Shown here in pieces: positions 17,470 through 26,435 of a stretch of DNA of 64,000 nucleotides. Numbering within the stretch: position 1 is the stretch's first letter; each line of letters starts with the position of its first letter. This DNA is from Oligoflexia bacterium (GTDB taxonomy: Bacteria > Bdellovibrionota > UBA1018). The stretch is taken from the NCBI GenBank assembly GCA_903935335.1, contig CAIZRG010000059.1:17358-81357 (forward strand), read 5' to 3'. The notes under the pieces are model-generated. The model ran no database searches. It worked only from the letters and a program-made list of their open reading frames with translations, and was not told the origin of the DNA. The position numbers and the translations under genes are program-made.

Positions 17470-18798
17470 ATGGTTTCACCCTCTTGGATTATTCAAAAAA
17501 AACGCGACTGCCAAGAACTTAAGTCATCTGAACTGAAGGCCTTTATTAGAGGCATTCAATCAGGTGATGTAGCTGATTACCAGGCTACAGCATTTTTGAT
17601 GGCTACTTATTTCACCGGTATGACACTCAATGAAACTGTAGCTCTGACTGAAGCTATGCTGGAGAGTGGTGAAAGATATGATCTTTCTCACATCAGTGGA
17701 CCGAAAGTAGACAAACACTCCACAGGAGGAGTGGGAGACAAAGTTTCTTTGATTCTAGCCCCATTAGCTTCCGCCTGTGGCTTAAAAGTCCCTATGATGT
17801 CTGGAAGAGGCCTGGGTCATAGCGGAGGAACCATTGACAAACTTGAATCTATCCCTGGCTTTAACGTCAATCTGAGCTCTGAAAAATTTCAATCTGTCCT
17901 AGCTCATATTGGATGTGCAATGACAGCTCAAACAGAGAAGATTGCTCCGGCAGACAAAAAACTTTACTCACTGAGAGATGTAACAGGAACTGTTGAATGC
18001 ATACCCCTGATCACTGCTTCTATTCTTTCTAAAAAACTTGCAGAAGGAACAGAATTCCTTGTTCTTGATGTAAAAGTAGGTAGTGGTGCATTTATGAAAA
18101 CCAGAGGAGCAGCTCGAAATTTAGCAAAAACCCTAATCCAGGTTGCCAAAAAATTAAATCTCCCCTGCCGTGCTTTACTCACAAGCATGAACCAACCCTT
18201 AGGCTATGCTGTTGGTAATGCTATTGAAGTACGAGAATCCATTGAAATTCTTAAAAATGAAAAAAACGAGGAATTCAGTTCCACTGACCTTAAAGAACTC
18301 ACTCTACAACTGTGTGCTCAGATGTTAAATCTAGGGGGAATTTCCAGAACCATTGCGGAAGGAAGGAAGTTAGCTCAATTAAGACTGGCGGATGGCAGTG
18401 CTTGGCAAGTATTTATTGATCTCATCCAAGCTCAAGGAGGAGATCCCTCGGCAATAATCGACTCAAAAAAAATTCCCCTAGCTCCCATTGAAGTTCAATG
18501 GAAAGCAAAAAAGCGAGGATTTATCAGTCGAATGGATACAGAAGAAATTGGGAAAATTTTGATCGGCCTTGGAGGAGGACGGAAAAAACTAAGTGATTCC
18601 ATTGATCATCGAGTTGGACTCGCTTTTCATAAAAAATTAGGTGCCAAAATCCAAATAGACGAGCCGATCGTCACTGTTTTCGCTACTGACTCACAGGACC
18701 TTCCAGCTCTTGAAGCATCTTTCCACACAGCAGTCGAAATCAGCCGGGCCAGAAAGTCTGTTCCTAAACTCGTCTTTGAAAACTATACAATGAGATAA
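17470..18798 (+). CDS. deoA: Thymidine / pyrimidine-nucleoside phosphorylase
   Basis: This enzyme phosphorolyses thymidine or uridine and deoxyuridine to base plus pentose 1-phosphate. Signatures are KVDKHSTGGVGDKVSL (phosphate and nucleoside binding), SGRGLGHSGGTIDKLE and the VKVGSGAFMKT segment. The 442 residues match the family length. From sequence alone I cannot tell strict thymidine phosphorylase (DeoA) from the broader Pdp. It sits in the deo operon directly before punA. Confidence 0.93.
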   Translation: MVSPSWIIQKKRDCQELKSSELKAFIRGIQSGDVADYQATAFLMATYFTGMTLNETVALTEAMLESGERYDLSHISGPKVDKHSTGGVGDKVSLILAPLASACGLKVPMMSGRGLGHSGGTIDKLESIPGFNVNLSSEKFQSVLAHIGCAMTAQTEKIAPADKKLYSLRDVTGTVECIPLITASILSKKLAEGTEFLVLDVKVGSGAFMKTRGAARNLAKTLIQVAKKLNLPCRALLTSMNQPLGYAVGNAIEVRESIEILKNEKNEEFSSTDLKELTLQLCAQMLNLGGISRTIAEGRKLAQLRLADGSAWQVFIDLIQAQGGDPSAIIDSKKIPLAPIEVQWKAKKRGFISRMDTEEIGKILIGLGGGRKKLSDSIDHRVGLAFHKKLGAKIQIDEPIVTVFATDSQDLPALEASFHTAVEISRARKSVPKLVFENYTMR

Positions 18799-18802
18799 TT
18801 TC

Positions 18803-19660
18803 ATGACTTTAATTCAAAAAATACACAAAGCGGTAGAAAAAATAAAAAAACAGACTTCTTATGAACTGAAAATTGGAGAACCAAAAATAGGGTTGGTCCT
18901 TGGCTCTGGATTAGGTCCAATAGCTGAGCAAGTCACTGATGCAATCACCTTGGAATACACAAAAATTCCTTATTTTTGCGCTACCCAGATTACAGGACAT
19001 GCAGGACAACTCATTTTGGGTAAAATAAGAGGAATACCTGTTGTCCTTTTAAAGGGTAGATTTCATCTTTATGAAGGCCATTCGATGGAAACCGTTGTGT
19101 TCCCGACTCAAACGCTGTGGGGACTTGGGATTCACACTTTGATTTTAACGAATGCTGCCGGTGCAGTGAACACCCGCTTTCGTCCGGGAGACCTCATGAT
19201 GATCGAGGATCACTTAAATCTCATGGGGGACAACCCCCTTCGAGGAGCACATCTGGCAGAAATGGGGCCTCGATTTCCAGATCTTTCAGAAGCCTACTCA
19301 AAAACCTGCTTAGAGTTCTTCCGGTCAGCCGCTCAGAAACTCAACTTATCTCTTCAACAAGGAGTGTATGCGGGTCTTTTAGGACCCACTTACGAAACTC
19401 CAGCTGAAGTCAGAATGCTACGAACCCTGGGCGCAGATGCAGTAGGGATGTCTACAGTTCCAGAGACTTTAGTTGCCAATCAACTCGGTATCCAAGTCGC
19501 TGGAATCAGTTGCATTACAAATCTTGCGGCAGGGGTTTCTTCTCATCCACTCAATCACCAGGATGTCATTGAAGTTTCGAAAATAGCATCCCATCGAATG
19601 ATTCAGATCATCACTCATACCCTTCCCCAGCTTGCCTCTCATAGAAAGGAATCTATATGA
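18803..19660 (+). CDS. punA: Purine nucleoside phosphorylase (trimeric type)
   Basis: PunA phosphorolyses guanosine, inosine and their deoxy forms. The 285 residues show the trimeric-class motifs GLVLGSGLG, GRFHLYEGH, ILTNAAGAVN, the YAGLLGPTYETPAE segment and VGMSTVPE. It starts four bases after the deoA stop. Its last four bases overlap the cdd start (ATGA), so translation is probably coupled. Confidence 0.93.
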   Translation: MTLIQKIHKAVEKIKKQTSYELKIGEPKIGLVLGSGLGPIAEQVTDAITLEYTKIPYFCATQITGHAGQLILGKIRGIPVVLLKGRFHLYEGHSMETVVFPTQTLWGLGIHTLILTNAAGAVNTRFRPGDLMMIEDHLNLMGDNPLRGAHLAEMGPRFPDLSEAYSKTCLEFFRSAAQKLNLSLQQGVYAGLLGPTYETPAEVRMLRTLGADAVGMSTVPETLVANQLGIQVAGISCITNLAAGVSSHPLNHQDVIEVSKIASHRMIQIITHTLPQLASHRKESI

Positions 19661-20082
19661 GTACTCGTATTGAATCTGCCAGTGAAACTGTGAAGAACCT
19701 GTTTCAACTTGCTTTGCTTGCCCGTGAAAGGTCTTACTCCCCTTACAGCGAACAAAAAGTAGGAGCTGCTATCCTAACGACTCAAGGAAAAATATTTGTA
19801 GGCTGTAATGTAGAAAATTCTTCTTACGGAGCAACCATTTGTGCTGAGCGAGTCGCTATCCATAATGCTATCAGTCAAATAGGACAACTCAAAATCGTAG
19901 AACTCATGGTTGTCACTCACTCCTCCCCTGCCTGGCCTCCATGCGGAATGTGCCTCCAAGTCATGGCAGAGTTTGGAGAGGACATTATCATCCACACAGC
20001 CAATATTGATGGACTCTTAGATACTTTTTACTTCAAGCAATTATTTCCTTTAGCCTTTACGGCCTCTCATTTAACAAAATGA
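19657..20082 (+). CDS. cdd: Cytidine deaminase
   Basis: Cdd converts (deoxy)cytidine to (deoxy)uridine so that the upstream phosphorylase can act. Zinc ligands are C62 with catalytic E64 in CAER, and C96 and C99 in PPCGMC. The 141 residues are typical of the homotetrameric class. The start overlaps the punA stop by four bases. It is the last gene of the salvage operon, about 66 bases before rplU. Confidence 0.93.
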   Translation: MSTRIESASETVKNLFQLALLARERSYSPYSEQKVGAAILTTQGKIFVGCNVENSSYGATICAERVAIHNAISQIGQLKIVELMVVTHSSPAWPPCGMCLQVMAEFGEDIIIHTANIDGLLDTFYFKQLFPLAFTASHLTK

Positions 20083-20148
20083 TTTCGATCAGAAATTTAG
20101 GCTAAACTACTTGACAGAAACTCATCTTTGAGGCAGTTTTCTCCCTCT

Positions 20149-20628
20149 ATGTATGCAGTAATTGAGACAGGTGGAAAGCAGTATCGTGTGCAACCCGGAG
20201 ACTTTATTCAGGTAGAAAAGCTTGAAGGAGAGGTTGGGTCTTCTTTAAAGTTTGATAGGGTCCTTTTTTTCAGTCAATCCAGTGCTGATAATGTCCAGAT
20301 TTTAATGGGAAAACCCTATATTCAAGGGGCCCAGGTCCAAGCTGAAGTTGTAGGTCAAGGTCGAGGCTCAAAGATTCTCATTGTTAAAATGAAACGACGC
20401 AAACAGTACCGACGAACCCAAGGTCATCGTCAAAACTATACTCAAGTTCTCATCACAGATCTCTACGCTAGCGCCGATAATCAACTTTCTCTTTCATCTG
20501 AAGAAAAGAAAACTAAGCTAGCTCAGTTTCAATCCCACCTCAAGCCTAAAGGAAAAGCATTTACAGCTCGACGAATGAGCTCCAAAAAGAAAACTTCTAC
20601 ACCTTCATCTCAAAAGGCAGCAGTTTAA
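20149..20628 (+). CDS. rplU: 50S ribosomal protein L21 with a C-terminal extension
   Basis: L21 is a large-subunit protein bound to 23S rRNA. The ATG at 20149 gives the family's [14 protein letters not shown] start; a TTG at 20128 would add seven residues. [16 protein letters not shown] is the usual rRNA-binding segment. About 55 lysine- and serine-rich residues ([14 protein letters not shown] at the end) extend beyond the normal length of about 103. rpmA follows. Confidence 0.94.
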   Translation: MYAVIETGGKQYRVQPGDFIQVEKLEGEVGSSLKFDRVLFFSQSSADNVQILMGKPYIQGAQVQAEVVGQGRGSKILIVKMKRRKQYRRTQGHRQNYTQVLITDLYASADNQLSLSSEEKKTKLAQFQSHLKPKGKAFTARRMSSKKKTSTPSSQKAAV

Positions 20629-20655
20629 GAATTTTAAGTTTAAAGGATTTAGATC

Positions 20656-20925
20656 ATGGCACATAAAAAAGCGGGTGGTAGTTCTAAAAATGGTCGCGAT
20701 AGTAATCCGAAAATGCGTGGTGTCAAGCGCTACGGAGGTCAAAAAGTCCATGCAGGAGAAATCTTAGTCAGACAGGTTGGAACTCAATTTCACCCAGGCA
20801 AAAATGTAGGCTTAGGTCGTGATTACACCCTTTACGCCATGATTGAAGGTGTAGTCAAGTTTGAGCGATATGACCGCAAACGAAAGCAAGTATCGATTTA
20901 TCCTCATTCATCTGCTGCTGCGTAA
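20656..20925 (+). CDS. rpmA: 50S ribosomal protein L27
   Basis: L27 reaches toward the peptidyl-transferase centre of the ribosome. The 89 residues start [16 protein letters not shown] and contain the family's [16 protein letters not shown]. There is no N-terminal cleavage extension of the Firmicutes kind. A terminator hairpin overlaps its stop region. Confidence 0.96.
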   Translation: MAHKKAGGSSKNGRDSNPKMRGVKRYGGQKVHAGEILVRQVGTQFHPGKNVGLGRDYTLYAMIEGVVKFERYDRKRKQVSIYPHSSAAA

Positions 20926-20954
20926 ATCAGTTTTAAGAGTTTAAACTGATTTTT
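20924..20954 (+). terminator. Terminator between rpmA and obgE
   Basis: AAATCAGTTT (20924-20933) pairs with AAACTGATTT (20943-20952) in a 10-bp stem, running into TTTT. It directly follows the rpmA stop, so obgE may be transcribed partly from its own promoter (a TTGACT lies at 20961-20966). Confidence 0.6.
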
Positions 20955-20995
20955 ATGTCATTGACTTGCTTTCCTATTAAACCCAATGAGGTATT

Positions 20996-22141
20996 GTGCG
21001 ATTTATTGATGAAGCTGTGATCCGTGTTTCAGGGGGCCACGGAGGACCCGGTTGTGTCAGTTTTCGAAGAGAGGCTTTTGCGCCCAGAGGCGGACCAGAC
21101 GGTGGTGATGGAGGCGCTGGCGGTAGTGTTGTTTTTGTGTCTTCCTCACAGTTAGGGACTCTTCAGGATTTTCGGTTTAAGAGAAACTACCAAGCCCAAA
21201 ATGGAGCATCTGGATCGGGTGCTAACAAAGCAGGAAAAGATGGAGAGAGCATCACTCTTCGAGTTCCTGTAGGTACTGTCATTAAAGATGCTCAAACTCA
21301 AGAAGTTCTCATGGACTTCGGGCAAGAGAATGAACAATGGATTGCCTGTGAAGGGGGCCGAGGCGGAAAAGGAAACACGCATTTTACCAGCTCAACTCAT
21401 CAGGCACCTAAATTTGCCCAGCCGGGAGAAAAAAGCCAGACCCTCGAAATTCAGCTTGAGTTAAAACTCATTGCAGACGTAGGAATCATTGGTTTTCCGA
21501 ACACAGGAAAATCGACTCTCATATCCAGAATCAGTGCAGCTCGCCCTAAAATTGCAGACTACCCCTTTACGACTCTGACTCCAAACTTAGGAGTGGTTTG
21601 CTTGCCTGAGCATCAAAGCTTTGTTGTCGCTGACATTCCAGGCTTAGTCAAAGGGGCTCATCGTGGGGTGGGCCTGGGACATCGGTTTCTTAAACACATT
21701 GAACGAACTCGACTCTTTATCCATTTGCTAGACGCAAGCTCACTCCTTGAAAGAATGGATGATCCTATTTGGGTCTCTGAAGCGATTGAGGCGCTTATTC
21801 ATGGGTACGTTGATGTTCGGACTGAATTGGGCTTATTTAATGAAAAATTACTCCATAAACCTGAAATCATTGTTATCAATAAGATTGATTTATTAGAATC
21901 TAATTTGAAGCTAATCACTCAAATTCAAATTCAAATCAGATCCAAGATCCACTCGATCCGACAGTCTCACCCTCTTCCTGATGAGCCCTTCATTATCTCT
22001 GCAGTCAGTGGAACTGGCATTGAACTTCTTCTCATGAAAATTTATCAAGAGTTTATTTCTAAACCCAAAGGACTGAAACACAATCAAAATAAAACGCTTT
22101 CTTCCCTTCTCCTTCCTGATGACGAGGCCCTACGGAATTGA
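20996..22141 (+). CDS. obgE: Obg-family ribosome-assembly GTPase
   Basis: ObgE binds pre-50S particles and guanine nucleotides, coupling ribosome assembly to growth state. The glycine-rich Obg fold occupies about 1-158 (GGHGGPGCVSFRRE, PDGGDGGAGGSV). The G domain then shows GFPNTGKST (G1), PFTTLTPNLG (G2), ADIPG (G3), NKID (G4) and SAVSG (G5). The 381 residues lack a distinct OCT domain. The start is GTG at 20996 with GAGG upstream. nadD overlaps its last four bases. Confidence 0.95.
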   Translation: MRFIDEAVIRVSGGHGGPGCVSFRREAFAPRGGPDGGDGGAGGSVVFVSSSQLGTLQDFRFKRNYQAQNGASGSGANKAGKDGESITLRVPVGTVIKDAQTQEVLMDFGQENEQWIACEGGRGGKGNTHFTSSTHQAPKFAQPGEKSQTLEIQLELKLIADVGIIGFPNTGKSTLISRISAARPKIADYPFTTLTPNLGVVCLPEHQSFVVADIPGLVKGAHRGVGLGHRFLKHIERTRLFIHLLDASSLLERMDDPIWVSEAIEALIHGYVDVRTELGLFNEKLLHKPEIIVINKIDLLESNLKLITQIQIQIRSKIHSIRQSHPLPDEPFIISAVSGTGIELLLMKIYQEFISKPKGLKHNQNKTLSSLLLPDDEALRN

Positions 22142-22869
22142 AAAGCCTGAAATATCAACCCCCTAATTGGAGCCAAATCACAGGAATCTTTGGTGGCCGA
22201 TTTGACCCTCCACATTTGGGACACCAGGAGGCCATTGATGGGCTATTTACCCATCCAGGAATCAAGCAGGTCATGATTATTCCCTCGGCAGCCCCTCCCC
22301 ATAAACCCGCTTGGGCAACAGCAGATCAACGTGCTGACATGGCTTTTTTAAATTTTATAACAGAGAATAGCTCCTTTTCTCAAGAGATCCAGATAGACTT
22401 AAGAGAACTCACCCGATCGAGACTGCGCCCCGACCAACCCAGCTATTCTTTTGATACTCTTGAAGAACTCCGTCCACTTTTTCACAAACAACTTGCTTTT
22501 ATTATGGGTAGTGATGAATTCGATCGATTATCAACCTGGTACCGCTTTCCGGAAATTTTAGGACTTTGTCATTGGATCGTCCTGCTTCGAAAACCGAAAG
22601 AACAGACTGAGAAACCCCAAATTGAACTCGAAAAAGCTCTAAGCACCCTTCAATCTTGGTCCCTAAGTGGGCTTGTAAAGCCCACTCCACAGGCGGATAC
22701 CTGGCAACTCGGCAATCAAACTTTAGTTCTAGTACCTACCCAAGCCCCCCCGATTTCTTCAACAGAAATTAGAAAAACTCTGGTCAAATCAGGAATCCCG
22801 CCCGAAAATACACTTTCTGAAAAAGTAAAGGCCTATTTGAAGCTTCATGGCCTCTATGGTATAAGGTAA
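22138..22869 (+). CDS. nadD: Nicotinate-nucleotide adenylyltransferase
   Basis: NadD adenylates nicotinate mononucleotide in NAD synthesis. The nucleotidyltransferase motif GIFGGRFDPPHLGH is near the N-terminus, and the late SSTEIRKTL (the ISSTxIR motif) is present. The 243 residues start at a TTG (22138) overlapping the obgE stop, which fits translational coupling. rsfS follows after six bases. Confidence 0.93.
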   Translation: MKSLKYQPPNWSQITGIFGGRFDPPHLGHQEAIDGLFTHPGIKQVMIIPSAAPPHKPAWATADQRADMAFLNFITENSSFSQEIQIDLRELTRSRLRPDQPSYSFDTLEELRPLFHKQLAFIMGSDEFDRLSTWYRFPEILGLCHWIVLLRKPKEQTEKPQIELEKALSTLQSWSLSGLVKPTPQADTWQLGNQTLVLVPTQAPPISSTEIRKTLVKSGIPPENTLSEKVKAYLKLHGLYGIR

Positions 22870-22875
22870 ATATAA

Positions 22876-23304
22876 ATGATGACAAATGAAAAAGCAGTTA
22901 TTTCATCTGAAATTCCAAAAGCAGAAGATCGATCTCATTCCAAAGCTCTCCAGTGCGCTCAGGCAGTGATCAATAAAAAAGCTGAAAATGCAAAGATTCT
23001 AAACCTTTCGGGAGTATCTGGAGTTGCGGATTATTTCGTTATTTGTAGTGCTCTCTCCGATCGACAGGTTCAAGCCATAGCTGACTCAGTGTCAGAGGTA
23101 GCGGAAACCCACGGCTATCCTCTGCTCAGCTCAGAAGGTTATTCAGAAGGTCGATGGGTCGTACTGGATTTAGGAGATGTGATTGTCCATATTTTCTTAG
23201 ATGCCCTGCGTGACTACTACGATCTGGAGCGCCTCTGGGCTGAAGCACCCACCGTGCCGATCCCTTCTGAGTTTTATGGACCTGCATCAACTCGACTCAA
23301 CTAG
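22876..23304 (+). CDS. rsfS: Ribosomal silencing factor RsfS (Iojap/YbeB)
   Basis: RsfS binds L14 and blocks subunit joining when nutrients are scarce. The family core is complete: LNLSGVSGVADYFVICS, DRQVQAIADSV, a GRWVVLDLGDVIVHIF stretch and the YDLERLW end. The 142 residues include about 20 extra at the N-terminus. rlmH begins immediately after its stop. Confidence 0.94.
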   Translation: MMTNEKAVISSEIPKAEDRSHSKALQCAQAVINKKAENAKILNLSGVSGVADYFVICSALSDRQVQAIADSVSEVAETHGYPLLSSEGYSEGRWVVLDLGDVIVHIFLDALRDYYDLERLWAEAPTVPIPSEFYGPASTRLN

Positions 23305-23817
23305 TTGATTTTGTACGTGAAGCTCAATCTCTTTTCATTTGGCAAACTCAAGACGCCTGGATTACGACAAGCGGCAGACTACTATAAACGCCTAGCCAAA
23401 CCTTGGGTTACACTTCAGGAAATTGAACTCAAGCCTTTACCTATTCCTGAAAAAACTCCTCAAACAAGAAATAAGATCCAAGTCAAAGAAGGCCTTCTTC
23501 TCCTAGACCGCATGAAAACAAATCCTTTAAGCAAGGGAAGTATCTACTTTCTTTTAGATGAGATGGGTAAACTCAAACCTACTTGCCAATGGGCTCAAGA
23601 CTTCAAACACTGGGAACACCAAGGGATCTCGTCTCTTTCCTTTTGCATAGGAAGTAGTTTAGGCTTCTCTGAAGAAGTGAGGCAAAAAGCCCAAGAGGTG
23701 ATCAGCTTAGGACCACAAACATTATCCCACGAACTAGCTCGTGTGGTATTCTTTGAGCAAGTGTATCGAGCCTTCAGCTGGATTCGTGGACACCCTTATC
23801 ACAACGAAGGCTCATAG
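23305..23817 (+). CDS. rlmH: 23S rRNA (pseudouridine1915-N3)-methyltransferase
   Basis: RlmH is a SPOUT methyltransferase acting on 70S ribosomes. The knot motifs are present: LLDEMGK, FCIGSSLGF (the family usually has GGxxG; the second G is S here), LSHELARVVFFEQVYRAF and GHPYHNEGS. A TTG at 23305 directly abuts the rsfS stop. A GTG at 23317 (VKLNLFSFGK) agrees better with the usual N-terminus. Confidence 0.92.
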   Translation: MILYVKLNLFSFGKLKTPGLRQAADYYKRLAKPWVTLQEIELKPLPIPEKTPQTRNKIQVKEGLLLLDRMKTNPLSKGSIYFLLDEMGKLKPTCQWAQDFKHWEHQGISSLSFCIGSSLGFSEEVRQKAQEVISLGPQTLSHELARVVFFEQVYRAFSWIRGHPYHNEGS

Positions 23818-23835
23818 CCTTTCATCGGGAGGCCT

Positions 23836-25410
23836 ATGACAAAACGAGTAGCGCTCATCATCTTAGACGGATTTGGAATCGGTAAAGAGTCTCCTTTCAA
23901 TGCGATTGGAAATGCGAAAATGCCATTTTATCAAGAAATGGTTAAAAAATACTCTCATTCCCAACTCATCACCCACGGAGAAGCTGTGGGTCTTCCGAAA
24001 GGCACCATGGGAAACTCAGAGGTAGGACACATGACTCTAGGTGCAGGTAGAATCATTGATCAGGACCTCACCCGAATTTCTAAAACTATAGAAAACCGAG
24101 ATTTTTTTAGAAATCCTGCACTTCTTCAAGCCATCTCTCAAGGATCCAAGCAAACAGGCAGGGTCCATCTCATGGGTTTACTTTCAAATGGAGGGGTTCA
24201 TAGCCACATGGATCATCTTTTAGCCCTTTTGGATCTTTGTGCTGAGCAGAGAGTCCCTCAAGTCAGTGTCCATGTGTTTTTAGATGGACGCGACACTCCC
24301 CCCGACTCTGCCCCGATTTTTCTCAAGCAACTCTTGAGACACCCTACCTTTTCTCAGGTACCTCCCTGTACTACTCAGTCTACTTTAACTACCCTGATGG
24401 GTCGATACTGGGCTATGGACCGTGACCAGCGTTGGGAACGTATTGAGAAAGCCTACCGGACTCTCACAGGACAAGTATCCATCACACAAGTGGATCCTTT
24501 CTTAGCCATTCAAAACTCTTATGGAATGGGCAAAACAGATGAGTTTGTTGAACCCCTCTTATTTTCTCCTACCCAGGCCCTTCAAGAAGGGGACAGCGTT
24601 ATTTGCTGGAACTTCCGCTCAGACCGAGCCCGAGAAATCACCCAAGCGATTATGGATCCTCATTTTAGCCATTTTAATCGAGGCCAGGGGTTTATGCCCA
24701 GTGCCATGACAACCCTTACACAGTACGACCCTCAATTTCATTTTACCCAAACTGCCTATGCACCTCAAAACCCACACAATCTTTTTGGGAGTTGGCTTGA
24801 AAAGCACCAGCTTTCCCAATTTCGAATTGCTGAAACAGAGAAGTATGCTCATGTCACTTTTTTTTTTAATGGAGGCCAAGAAAAGCCTTTTCAAAAAGAA
24901 GATAGAACCCTGATTCCTTCTCCCAAAGATGTACCCACTTATGACCTTAAACCAGAAATGAGTGCGTTTGCCATTACCCAAGAAGCTATCCAGAGGATTC
25001 ACCGAAAAACTTACGACTTTATTCTCATGAATTTTGCCAATGCCGACATGATAGGTCACACTGGAAATTACCCAGCAGCTCTCCAAGCAATTGAAACTCT
25101 GGATACCTGCTTAACTCAAGTCATTGGATGTGCTGAACGCTCAGGCTACCATGTGATTCTCACGGCTGATCATGGTAATGCTGAGGAAATGAAAGATACC
25201 CAAGGCCGCATTCACACTCAACACACCTTAAACCCAGTCCCTGCTCTTTGGATCCCCCCTCACTCAGCTATTGCCCCCAAATCCAGTCGATCTCCACTCA
25301 AAGACGGGACCCTGGCCGATGTCATGCCGACCCTATGTCAACTCCTAGGCTTAGAGGTTCCCAAAGAAGTGACAGGACAGAGCTTACTCCCAAGGAATTT
25401 CCAATGCTAA
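23836..25410 (+). CDS. gpmI: 2,3-bisphosphoglycerate-independent phosphoglycerate mutase
   Basis: GpmI interconverts 3- and 2-phosphoglycerate with two Mn ions. The metal Asp is D11 in LDGFGIG, the phosphorylated Ser is S61 in MGNSEVGH, DGRDTPP is present, and the late ligands lie in LTADHGNAEEM and QHTLNPVP. The 524 residues are normal. GGGAGG lies five bases before the ATG, the strongest ribosome site in this cluster. pfkA overlaps its end. Confidence 0.95.
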   Translation: MTKRVALIILDGFGIGKESPFNAIGNAKMPFYQEMVKKYSHSQLITHGEAVGLPKGTMGNSEVGHMTLGAGRIIDQDLTRISKTIENRDFFRNPALLQAISQGSKQTGRVHLMGLLSNGGVHSHMDHLLALLDLCAEQRVPQVSVHVFLDGRDTPPDSAPIFLKQLLRHPTFSQVPPCTTQSTLTTLMGRYWAMDRDQRWERIEKAYRTLTGQVSITQVDPFLAIQNSYGMGKTDEFVEPLLFSPTQALQEGDSVICWNFRSDRAREITQAIMDPHFSHFNRGQGFMPSAMTTLTQYDPQFHFTQTAYAPQNPHNLFGSWLEKHQLSQFRIAETEKYAHVTFFFNGGQEKPFQKEDRTLIPSPKDVPTYDLKPEMSAFAITQEAIQRIHRKTYDFILMNFANADMIGHTGNYPAALQAIETLDTCLTQVIGCAERSGYHVILTADHGNAEEMKDTQGRIHTQHTLNPVPALWIPPHSAIAPKSSRSPLKDGTLADVMPTLCQLLGLEVPKEVTGQSLLPRNFQC

Positions 25411-26405
25411 CTTTTCCTCGATTTGATTCTCACTCAAAACTAAGAACCTTAGCTGTCCTAACGAGTGGGGGAGATGCGCCAGGAATGAACGCCGCAATTC
25501 GAGCGATTGTGCGGTACGGACTCACTCGAGGCTGTCAAGTCTATGGAGTGTTAAGAGGTTACCGAGGTCTCTTAGATAATCAGATGATTCAACTCAATAC
25601 CTCTTCTGTAGCTAACCTGATTCAGCGTGGAGGGACACTCCTAAAAACTGACCGCTGCGATGCTTTTTACGAAAAAAAATTCAGAAAAATTGCTGCTCAG
25701 AACTTAAAAAACAGAGGGATTGAAGGCCTCGTCACTATTGGAGGTGATGGAACCTTTGCTGCTGCTCATCTCATGTCCAAAGAAACTGGCTTTCCAATCC
25801 TAGGGGTTCCAGGCACTATCGATAATGATATTGCAGAAACGGAAGACACGATTGGCTTTGATACAGCCGTTAATACAGCGATTGAAGCGATTGATCGGAT
25901 TCGGGATACTGCAAGCTCACATGACCGAATTTTTCTCGTCGAAGTCATGGGGCATAGCTCGGGTTTCATCGCCCTTCAAGTCGCTATGGGAGGAGGAGCA
26001 GAAACAGTCATTTTGCCGGAAAAAAAAATATCTATCCCTACGATCTGTAAAACTATTGAAAGAGGCATTCAGCGAGGTAAAACTAGCAGTATTATTGTTG
26101 TTGCTGAAGGACCAAAGCCAGGTCTTTCCTCTCGGATTTCTGAAGCACTCATGAAATACGGTTACTCATCTCGGGTTTGTATTCTGGGTCACACTCAAAG
26201 AGGGGGAGACCCTACCACTCACGACCGAGTCCTAGCATCAGTATTAGGAGCCTCGGCTGTAGGATATCTTCTTGCAGAAAAATCCAATGCCATGGTTGGA
26301 GTTCAAAATGACCAGGTGGTTTTAGTTCCTTTCACTCAAATCTTCAGGAAAAAGAAGAAACTTCCAACAAGTTTAATTGATCTCGCTCAAGTCTTGGCTT
26401 CCTAA
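25404..26405 (+). CDS. pfkA: ATP-dependent 6-phosphofructokinase
   Basis: PfkA phosphorylates fructose 6-phosphate. The start at 25404 overlaps the gpmI stop (ATGCTAA) and is preceded by AAGGA; it gives 333 residues. Motifs are LTSGGDAPGMNAAIRA, IGGDGTFAAA, GVPGTIDNDI and VEVMGHSSGFIA. The second G of GGDG and the residue before TIDND (G rather than K) both indicate ATP rather than pyrophosphate as donor, by the known diagnostic positions. Confidence 0.94.
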   Translation: MLTFPRFDSHSKLRTLAVLTSGGDAPGMNAAIRAIVRYGLTRGCQVYGVLRGYRGLLDNQMIQLNTSSVANLIQRGGTLLKTDRCDAFYEKKFRKIAAQNLKNRGIEGLVTIGGDGTFAAAHLMSKETGFPILGVPGTIDNDIAETEDTIGFDTAVNTAIEAIDRIRDTASSHDRIFLVEVMGHSSGFIALQVAMGGGAETVILPEKKISIPTICKTIERGIQRGKTSSIIVVAEGPKPGLSSRISEALMKYGYSSRVCILGHTQRGGDPTTHDRVLASVLGASAVGYLLAEKSNAMVGVQNDQVVLVPFTQIFRKKKKLPTSLIDLAQVLAS

Positions 26406-26435
26406 GTCAAACAAATGCTGAGCACAATCATGAAC

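Noticed and set aside
24619..25086. A 155-codon minus-strand ORF inside gpmI
   Set aside because: It is antisense to conserved gpmI catalytic sequence and has no recognisable product.
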